Positions 31,893 through 37,584 of a DNA stretch of 37,584 bases are shown here, piece by piece; the stretch's first letter is position 1, and every line of letters begins with the position of its first letter. The notes under the pieces are model-generated. The model worked only from the letters and a program-made list of their open reading frames with translations, was not told the origin of the DNA and searched no databases. Origin of the DNA: Candidatus Zixiibacteriota bacterium (GTDB lineage Bacteria > Zixibacteria > MSB-5A5 > WJJR01 > JAJRUJ01); the NCBI GenBank assembly GCA_024277855.1, contig JAJRUJ010000035.1, positions 1 through 37,584 on the forward strand, written 5' to 3'. A program made the translations under genes and the position numbers.

Positions 31893-34115
31893 TTATGATA
31901 CTTCTTTGACTACGCCGGGGGCGTGGCGCAACGGACATTTTTCTTCCGAGGAATCCTCGTGGGCTTCTTCCCAGATACTGTTGATGGCCCGCGACGCGTT
32001 ACGGTAAAAATTATCCTCGCCGATAATCGCCATCAGACCCGTCCGCCGCGCCGTGTCGAGTACGACATCGTTCAGACCGCTGAAAGACAATTTTAATCCC
32101 TGTTCGTGAAGTCTGTTGGCCAGAGATTCGATTACATCCACACCGGATGCGTCCAACTCGTTGATGCCGTTGCCGACGATCAATACGTGGTGCAGGTCCG
32201 GCATCCGCCTGATTCTCTCCAGGACTTTGTCCTCGAGATAATTGACATTAGCAAAAAACAGGGATCCGGCATAGCGGATGACCGCAATATGCTTGCATTG
32301 TTTTAGCTTGAATCGGTCACGGTTGCGATACGTTCCGTCCGGATGCAGCGATAGAAGGGCGATTACCGGTTTCATATTGCGCAGTAAGTATAAAAATAGT
32401 GAGAGGACCACGCCGATGATGATCCCTCGCTCCAGGTGAGGGGCAAATGCCAGCGTCCCGACAAAACTGATAATCCCGATGATCCCATCGTATTTTTGTG
32501 CCCGCCACGCGTGAACGAAGGTTTTCACATTGATTAGCCCGACAACGGCCATCATGATAATGGCGGCCAGGACTGACTGGGGGAGGTGGTAAAGCAACGG
32601 TGTCAGGAAGAACAAGGTGATCACGACCACCAGACTGCTGAAGACGCTGGACAATCCGGTCACCGCGCCGGATTGCAAATTCACCGCCGAGCGGGAGAAA
32701 GACCCCGAGACGGGATAGCTCTGGAAGCCTGACCCCAGAATATTGGCGAGACCCTGACCGATTAATTCCTGGTTGGGGTCGAGTCGCTGGCCGGTCCGGG
32801 CCGCCATGGCTTTGGCCACACTTATCGCTTCCATGAATCCCAGCAACGAAATAACCACGGCAATCGGCAGGAGATCGAGAGCAACCGCCGGGGTGAATTC
32901 CGGGAGTTTAAAACCCGGCAACCCGCTGGGGATATATCCAACAACTTTACCGCCGCCGATCATCGGGATGTTTGAGGGGTCCAGCGGGCCATTGCCGATT
33001 TTCAAGCGCCACCGCGTGCCGTGCCTCGTCCCTGCGGGCATCTCGACACCCCTGGGGTAAAATTCCCAGGCGCTGTCCGGCCTTTCCACGGCGACAAAGT
33101 GCTTTTCCCGAAGCGCCGCGCGTTGTCGCTGGATTGTCTGTTTTAATTCTTCGATTTCCACGTCCACCACGTCAAAGTCGTGGCGCAGATGAATAGTCGA
33201 TACCGATCGTTTACCCTTTGACTCAACTGTGCATTTCAGTTGCTCCCGCAGGGCAATGCGTTCTTCCATCTTCTGCAGAAGCTTGTCATAATTGGCGTCG
33301 AAGGTGATGATCTCGGCCCGACTCGCGTCATCCTGGATGCGGTTCAGATCAACAAGGATATTGCGCTCAAAGTCGATGAACCATGAAATAGACGTCGTGA
33401 TAACCACCGCCAGCAGGACACATGGCAGGCGGGGGTGGTATCGCCGCAGGATAATCATGATCAGGAATGCTGCCGCTCCGAATCCGAGGGTGGGCCAATG
33501 GATGAAATACAGGGCGGCCTCGAACATCTTATAGACTGTCTCGTAGTGGTGCTGGGCTTTGTCGATTGTGACGCCGAATAGACTGGCCAACTGTGAGGAG
33601 GCGATAATCAGCGCGGCGGCATTCGTGAACCCGGCGATGACCGGATGTGACAAAAAGTTGACCACCAGACCCAGGCGGAGCATCCCCAGCAAAAGCTGGA
33701 ACAGGCCGACGACAAGGGCCAGCAGGATTGCATAAGCAATGTATTGTTCACTGCCAGCCGTTGCCAGTGGCTCCAGCGCCGTTGCCGTCATCAAGGAGAC
33801 CACCGCAACCGGACCGGTTGCCAGTTGACGGCTGGAACCGAATAACGCCGCAATCATCGGTGGCAAAAACGAGGCATACAGCCCGAAATACGGGGGCAAA
33901 CCGGCAAGCTGGGCATAGGCCATCGATTGCGGGACAAGGATTAACGCCACAGTCAGACCGCCGGTCAAATCCGCCCGCAATCGTTTGGCATTATAACCAC
34001 TGAACCAGTCAAGGAAGGGAAGTACTCGAGTCAGTCGAAATGAGGCCACCGTTGTCTCCGTTTTCTCTGACTGTCCCGGGTGGCTAAGTGCGCGCGATAT
34101 GGTGCCTAAACGCAC
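31893..34115 (-). CDS. SulP-family anion transporter with STAS domain and an unusual inserted domain
   Basis: A 740-residue SLC26/SulP transporter for sulfate, bicarbonate or a related anion. The N-terminal membrane part has 'DLTGGLTVALILVPQSMAYAQLAGLPP' (family signature) and 'GFTNAAALIIASSQL'. The later core has 'GYIPSGLPGFKLPEF', 'NQELIGQGLANILGSGF' and 'SGSFSRSAVNLQSGA'. The C-terminal STAS domain includes 'VLIVGNGINELDASGVDVIESLA'. Between a transmembrane segment ending near 247 and the core resuming near 389 lie about 140 hydrophilic residues, partly coiled-coil ('KMEERIALREQLK', 'EIEELKQTIQRQRAALREK'), absent from ordinary SulP proteins. The start is a GTG at 34115 with a poor ribosome site, so the first 25 residues are uncertain. 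Confidence 0.9.
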   Translation of the reverse strand: MRLGTISRALSHPGQSEKTETTVASFRLTRVLPFLDWFSGYNAKRLRADLTGGLTVALILVPQSMAYAQLAGLPPYFGLYASFLPPMIAALFGSSRQLATGPVAVVSLMTATALEPLATAGSEQYIAYAILLALVVGLFQLLLGMLRLGLVVNFLSHPVIAGFTNAAALIIASSQLASLFGVTIDKAQHHYETVYKMFEAALYFIHWPTLGFGAAAFLIMIILRRYHPRLPCVLLAVVITTSISWFIDFERNILVDLNRIQDDASRAEIITFDANYDKLLQKMEERIALREQLKCTVESKGKRSVSTIHLRHDFDVVDVEIEELKQTIQRQRAALREKHFVAVERPDSAWEFYPRGVEMPAGTRHGTRWRLKIGNGPLDPSNIPMIGGGKVVGYIPSGLPGFKLPEFTPAVALDLLPIAVVISLLGFMEAISVAKAMAARTGQRLDPNQELIGQGLANILGSGFQSYPVSGSFSRSAVNLQSGAVTGLSSVFSSLVVVITLFFLTPLLYHLPQSVLAAIIMMAVVGLINVKTFVHAWRAQKYDGIIGIISFVGTLAFAPHLERGIIIGVVLSLFLYLLRNMKPVIALLSLHPDGTYRNRDRFKLKQCKHIAVIRYAGSLFFANVNYLEDKVLERIRRMPDLHHVLIVGNGINELDASGVDVIESLANRLHEQGLKLSFSGLNDVVLDTARRTGLMAIIGEDNFYRNASRAINSIWEEAHEDSSEEKCPLRHAPGVVKEVS

Positions 34116-34453
34116 TTCCCAGCCCCCGATAATTGACCGATGTCGCAGGATACTGATTTATTCCGTCGGAGAAAACAATACTTTTTTGAGTCAGGTCCCA
34201 AAATGACATTATGCTCTAACAACCAGGTATCGGCATCGTCCTGTAATTTGTTGGTGCGACAAAAGTTCAAAGAGTATTTGGAAAAGTTTCCAGGTGAGAC
34301 GTCCCTCGAACCACGATCGCCTATTCAGCCGAGCCTCAACCCGTGGACATAGAATCGTTTTTTCTTTTGTTGATTTCCAGAATATGAAAAAACCGCCTCG
34401 GCCTAAGTGGCCGAGACGGTGATACTTCCAGACTATCTTACTCAGTGAAAGGT
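34116..34453. other. Intergenic region between SulP and protease genes
   Basis: Apart from the strong minus-strand terminator at 34387-34419, this region shows no convincing gene. A 70-codon plus-strand frame at 34140 has no ribosome site or recognisable product. The SulP promoter should lie here on the minus strand, but no hexamer pair is persuasive. Confidence 0.5.
34387..34419 (-). terminator. Intrinsic terminator of the protease gene
   Basis: On the minus strand the stem CCGTCTCGGCC (34419-34409) pairs with GGCCGAGGCGG (34403-34393), ten of eleven pairs, and a run of six T follows (34392-34387). It lies 35 bases after the end of the protease C-terminal segment. Confidence 0.9.
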
Positions 34454-34861
34454 CTATTTCACCAACAGCATCTTCCGAGTATCGACCATCTGATTGGCCT
34501 GCAAACGGTAAAAGTAAATCCCGGAAGGCAAGTTGGACGCTTCAAACAGCACCGAATGTTGCCCCACACCGAGAAAACCTTCAAATGGTGTGGCGACTTT
34601 CTGCCCTCTGATATTGAAGATTTCCAGCCTGACGTCGGATGCATCCCGTATTGAGAATGTGATCACTGTCGAAGCGTTGAATGGATTTGGCGAGTTTTGC
34701 AATAAGCCAAAACCATTTTCATCTACAACAGTATCCATTCCTGGGTTGGTTCGGAATGCCGGCCCACTTTCACATGCTTTAGTAACAATATTGGCTGCAC
34801 TATTGTAGACGTATCCGGTAGCCTGAACGTCTGTCACTTCGAAGCACCAATCGACCGGTGG
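34454..34861 (-). pseudogene. Severed C-terminal segment of the protease with FlgD-like/type-IX sorting domain
   Basis: This is the direct in-frame continuation of the protease gene after a TAA at 34864-34862. It begins 'PPVDWCFEVTDVQATGY', completing the beta domain interrupted by the stop, and then carries 'NSPNPFNASTVITFSI', 'DVRLEIFNIRGQKVA', 'LPSGIYFYRLQA' and a basic end 'RKMLLVK'. That is the FlgD-like Ig fold / type IX-style C-terminal sorting domain of FCB bacteria. The frame is otherwise open and undamaged to its stop at 34456-34454, which fits a recent nonsense change, a base-call error or stop-codon readthrough. A GTG at 34837 could start translation but has no evident ribosome site. 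Confidence 0.8.
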
Positions 34862-37174
34862 TTACCGATCTTTGTCGGATTTTATGCTGGCAACCCCTGA
34901 TGCGTCAGTGACGCCGGTCTTGGTGCCGGTATTCGGCGCATTGAAAAAACCGGAAACGGTAGCGCCGGAAACGGGCTGTCCGGCCTGGTCAAAAATCGTC
35001 ACCGTGGCCACTGCAACACGATTCGGACCACCGGCAGTCTCACGGACGACAACGATGTCCTCAACATGCGTTTCCTGTTGCGGGGGTTGAGTCGCCGTGA
35101 TATAGTCGATTTTGGTGTTGATATTGGAACCGGCACAGTTGCTTGCAGTCAAAATGACTGTATAGGTTCCGGCAACATCGTACGTGTACGATGGATTTTG
35201 CGACGTTGAGGTGCCGCCATCACCGAAGTCCCACGACCAGGTGTCGGGGGTATTTGTCGACAGGTCCGTGAAGTTGACTGTAAGCGGTGCATCGCCGGTG
35301 GTCGGCGAACCGCTGAAATCGGCTACCGGCGTGATTGCCGTACACGGCGGTTCGCTGACCGCAATGTAGTTGGTCTTACTTGCGACATCGGAACCAGCAC
35401 AATTTGACGCTGTCAGCGAGACCGTATAGGTTCCCGCAACGTCATAGGTATAGCTCGGATTCTGCGCAGTTGAGGTGCCGCCATCACCGAAGTCCCACGA
35501 CCAGGTGTCGGGGGTATTTGTCGACAGGTCCGTAAAGTTGACTGTCAGCGGTGCATCGCCGGTGGTCGGCGAACCGCTGAAATCGGCTACCGGCGTGACT
35601 TCCGTACATTGAGCGCAATTTGCGGCGCTTAATGCCAGATAAGCATTTGCGATACCCGAACCAAGGTCACGAGTGTCGTTGTAGGGCGTCGTATTGTTGA
35701 CGACCAAGCTGAATTTTTGCGGCCCGGACAGTAATGGGTTACAAGATTCCAGCAAGGCGATGATACCGACCACATGGGGGGCCGACATCGAAGTGCCGTC
35801 CAAAACGGCAACATAGTTATTGTTCAAATCCGGATCATCCGGGTTTGCATAGGTGCTTAAAATTTCAACTCCTGGAGCAGCGACGTCCACCCACGAACCA
35901 TAATTGGAAAATGAAGCTCCGTCACCATTCTTGTCGGTCGCGGCGACATCGAGACAATCGCCCCGGCTACCCAGGTAAGAAGCGCTGGTGGAATTGCTGT
36001 TGCCGGCGGCAACGACGATTACCACATCGCGTGACAGGAGAAAATCGGCCGCAGCGCCAAGTCCACCGGAGTTTGATGATCCCCACGAACAGTTAATGGC
36101 TGCAACATTGTACCCGGCGTCTACCAGATCAGCCATGTAATACATGGCTTCGGCGGCGGCGGCCATATCGACAATACCGGTTGTCTGACCGCGATACTTG
36201 GCATTGAAACCTATCCGGCAGGGAACAAGACGAACACCGTTACCCGTCCCGCTTGTTGTGCCGTCGCTGAAACCTCCCGCAACGCCGGCTACTTGACGGG
36301 CATTATTGGTGATTGCACCAACCGTACCCGATGTATGAGTGCCATGTCCGTTACCATCATCCGGATCATTGTCAGCGCCGCCACAATCCTGGTCGATACA
36401 GGTGACGCCGATATACTGATCGGTCGTTTCAACAAAATCCCAGCCGATAACGTCATCGACATATCCGTTACCGTCATTGTCAATGCCGTCACCCGGTGTT
36501 TCGCCGGGATTGATAAAAATGTTGCCGCCGGGAAATGGATTGTCCGGACCCCAAACAGAACTGTTGCCGCCCAGGTCAAGATGGAAATAACGCGTGCCGG
36601 AATCAAGCATTCCGACCAACACGGTCGCATCGCCCGGGTTTGAATCCCAGGCCAGATCGGCATCGATACCTTTGGTGTCCCAGTAATGCCATTGGTCATA
36701 GGGGAAATCCGGATTGGGATACCCCTGATAATAGGTATCATTCGGCGTCGCCAACAGGGTATGCAAGCCGATCAGTTCGACACGTTCAACGTTCGGATTC
36801 CGCTCAAATGCGGCTTTTGCCTCTTCCACTGTTCCGTGACCGATAGTCACTTTATAGTGGTGAGCAAGTGCCTGGCCGCCAACTTTGCGGTCAGAGCCGA
36901 CGAACTGTGGATGCGATTTGCGGACTTCAAATCGTCTTAGTAACGGTTCAAAGTCCGGGTAGTTGGCCAGCGCCTGATCCGACATCCGATCGCGGGCATG
37001 GTCAACCGCTATGTTTTGCTTCAAGACGACAATCAACCGCTGACTGTCCCACCCAACAAATGAGGGAATATCCAAATTTTGATCGACGCGGATGAACTTC
37101 TCGGCGGCCATTCCCGTAGATGACGCAATTACTACCAAAAATGCTAAGAGTACCAAGAACGATGACCTTCGCAC
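34862..37174 (-). CDS. Secreted subtilisin-like serine protease (S8) with two PKD domains
   Basis: A 770-residue secreted protease. A signal peptide ('SSFLVLLAFLVVIASSTGMAA') follows the GTG start at 37174, chosen for GGGAGG just upstream; the frame is open further back to 37297. An inhibitor-like propeptide precedes the S8 domain, with the triad D191 in 'VGMLDSG', H277 in 'GNGHGTHTSG' and S462 in 'DGTSMSAPHV'. 'DNDGNGYVDD' looks like a calcium loop. Two nearly identical PKD domains follow ('WSWDFGDGGTST', twice), then a beta domain broken by TAA. The sorting domain continues in frame beyond the stop (34454-34861). Without readthrough the enzyme would lack its export or attachment signal for a type IX-like system. 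Confidence 0.92.
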   Translation of the reverse strand: MRRSSFLVLLAFLVVIASSTGMAAEKFIRVDQNLDIPSFVGWDSQRLIVVLKQNIAVDHARDRMSDQALANYPDFEPLLRRFEVRKSHPQFVGSDRKVGGQALAHHYKVTIGHGTVEEAKAAFERNPNVERVELIGLHTLLATPNDTYYQGYPNPDFPYDQWHYWDTKGIDADLAWDSNPGDATVLVGMLDSGTRYFHLDLGGNSSVWGPDNPFPGGNIFINPGETPGDGIDNDGNGYVDDVIGWDFVETTDQYIGVTCIDQDCGGADNDPDDGNGHGTHTSGTVGAITNNARQVAGVAGGFSDGTTSGTGNGVRLVPCRIGFNAKYRGQTTGIVDMAAAAEAMYYMADLVDAGYNVAAINCSWGSSNSGGLGAAADFLLSRDVVIVVAAGNSNSTSASYLGSRGDCLDVAATDKNGDGASFSNYGSWVDVAAPGVEILSTYANPDDPDLNNNYVAVLDGTSMSAPHVVGIIALLESCNPLLSGPQKFSLVVNNTTPYNDTRDLGSGIANAYLALSAANCAQCTEVTPVADFSGSPTTGDAPLTVNFTDLSTNTPDTWSWDFGDGGTSTAQNPSYTYDVAGTYTVSLTASNCAGSDVASKTNYIAVSEPPCTAITPVADFSGSPTTGDAPLTVNFTDLSTNTPDTWSWDFGDGGTSTSQNPSYTYDVAGTYTVILTASNCAGSNINTKIDYITATQPPQQETHVEDIVVVRETAGGPNRVAVATVTIFDQAGQPVSGATVSGFFNAPNTGTKTGVTDASGVASIKSDKDR
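35205..35334 (-). repeat. Direct repeat, PKD-encoding copy A
   Basis: This 130-base stretch recurs at 35469-35598 with only two differences, offset by 264 bases (88 codons). It encodes most of the second PKD domain of the protease. The near identity at DNA level implies recent duplication or gene conversion. Confidence 0.9.
35469..35598 (-). repeat. Direct repeat, PKD-encoding copy B
   Basis: Second copy of the PKD-encoding repeat, encoding part of the first PKD domain of the protease. It differs from the other copy at two of 130 positions, while the flanking halves of the two PKD units have diverged more. Confidence 0.9.
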
Positions 37175-37382
37175 AAGACCTCCCAGGCAAAAATGTATGG
37201 TAAGAGGGGATAAAACGAGGATATAAACATCTTCAATTAGAACATAGGCTCCCCCTTTCGATGGGGGCAGCACCAATGGAGTATGTGCGAGACCCATGCT
37301 GACTGGTTGTAGTACGGAACCTGATGTTGAATCGCCAAATTGAAAGAGTTGAATGCAAGGAAAATATAATCATCATTATCCC

Positions 37383-37411
37383 TTTATATTAATATAGAGA
37401 AGAACACACAA
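37383..37411 (-). promoter_or_regulatory. Tentative promoter of the protease gene
   Basis: In an AT-rich stretch, minus-strand TTGTGT (37411-37406) and TATAAA (37388-37383) are 17 bases apart. The leader to the GTG would be about 200 bases. AT-rich sequence makes chance matches likely. The rest of 37175-37467 shows no gene. Confidence 0.3.
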
Positions 37412-37467
37412 AAAATATACCTAAATTTGGAAAATTGAGCAATTTGTAAAAAAATCCGGGAGAGAAG

Positions 37468-37584
37468 TGGTCCCGGTTTGTTGGACAGTTTGGCGGCTGT
37501 ATTAAGGTGGATTCGATTTGATTGATTATGCCGCCTTGGTCTCAATATAGGCCTCCATCGGTGTTTTGTCACCAAGAGATGAAT
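37468..37584 (-). mobile_element. IS3-family insertion sequence, terminal part
   Basis: Reading inward from 37468 the sequence TGGTCCCGGTTTGTTGGACA looks like an IS3-family terminal inverted repeat, which characteristically begins with TG. A transposase C-terminus reads out toward it from the window edge. The other end, the second inverted repeat and any target duplication lie beyond the window. Confidence 0.65.
37526..37584 (-). CDS. IS3-type transposase OrfB, C-terminal fragment (runs off the window)
   Basis: On the minus strand the last 18 codons before a TAA (37528-37526) read 'SSLGDKTPMEAYIETKAA'. This matches the end of IS3/IS481-type integrase-core transposases, where 'HSSLGxxTPxEAY' follows the last catalytic glutamate region. 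The gene continues beyond 37584, so its integrity cannot be judged. A longer 63-codon minus-strand frame here (37384-37575) is in another frame and is a shadow. Confidence 0.75.
   Translation of the reverse strand, partial: SSLGDKTPMEAYIETKAA

Noticed and set aside
34140-34352. 70-codon plus-strand frame between the SulP and protease genes
   Set aside because: No ribosome site, no signal or domain, odd composition, and it covers the expected SulP promoter region on the other strand.

Overview
The window is a 37.6 kb piece of a bacterial chromosome with about 56% G+C by eye. The combination of features points to a Gram-negative member of the FCB superphylum (Zixibacteria, Latescibacteria or KSB1-like), living anaerobically or facultatively. 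These features are a TonB-dependent receptor with a carboxypeptidase-regulatory N-domain, PKD/CARDB/BACON-type surface proteins, a C-terminal FlgD-like/type-IX-style sorting domain ('NSPNPFN'), an Hmc/Dsr-type transmembrane redox complex with multihaem cytochrome, and a MutL carrying the endonuclease motif. The taxon is inferred from domain style, not from a marker gene. No rRNA, tRNA or CRISPR was seen.

Layout. 1-1754: end of a zinc/manganese ABC uptake operon (solute-binding protein tail, ATPase, permease). 1755-2093: non-coding block with two hairpins that share the same arms and can re-pair into one long stem. 2094-7986: DNA-repair block mutS, standalone Smr, PhzF-like, mutL. 8165-9520: sigma54 activator with a PAS sensor. 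9557-9685: repeated TGCAAC/GTTGCA half-sites followed by a well-formed -24/-12 promoter. 9710-17735: a probable single operon encoding a NifX-like protein, a CCG-domain iron-sulfur protein, a NarI-like cytochrome b, a four-cluster ferredoxin subunit, an NrfD protein fused to a six-haem cytochrome c domain, a receiver protein, a double-PAS histidine kinase and a second receiver protein, closed by a hairpin. 17954-18769: MscS channel. 18923-21772 (minus): TonB-dependent receptor, sharing a bidirectional terminator with mscS. 22379-29655: three-gene envelope operon (CsgG/TPR lipoprotein, outer-membrane barrel, 1609-residue modular protein). 29846-31732: FNR/DNR-like site and two genes of the type linked to nitrosative stress (DUF438-hemerythrin-PAS; DUF1858-DUF2249). 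31893-34115 (minus): SulP transporter with an unusual inserted domain. 34454-37174 (minus): subtilisin-like secreted protease whose sorting domain is cut off by an in-frame TAA. 37468-37584: end of an IS3-type insertion sequence.

The most striking unit is the 8.1-17.8 kb redox module. Its activator and its kinase both carry PAS domains with a CY...C-x(2-3)-C cysteine pattern. An apparent sigma54 promoter drives the operon, and the membrane subunit is an NrfD-hexahaem cytochrome fusion. The likely reading is a redox-sensed, sigma54-controlled complex that moves electrons between periplasmic cytochromes, the quinone pool and a cytoplasmic HdrD/DsrK-like centre. The envelope operon at 22.4-29.7 kb is a second candidate for an undescribed system.
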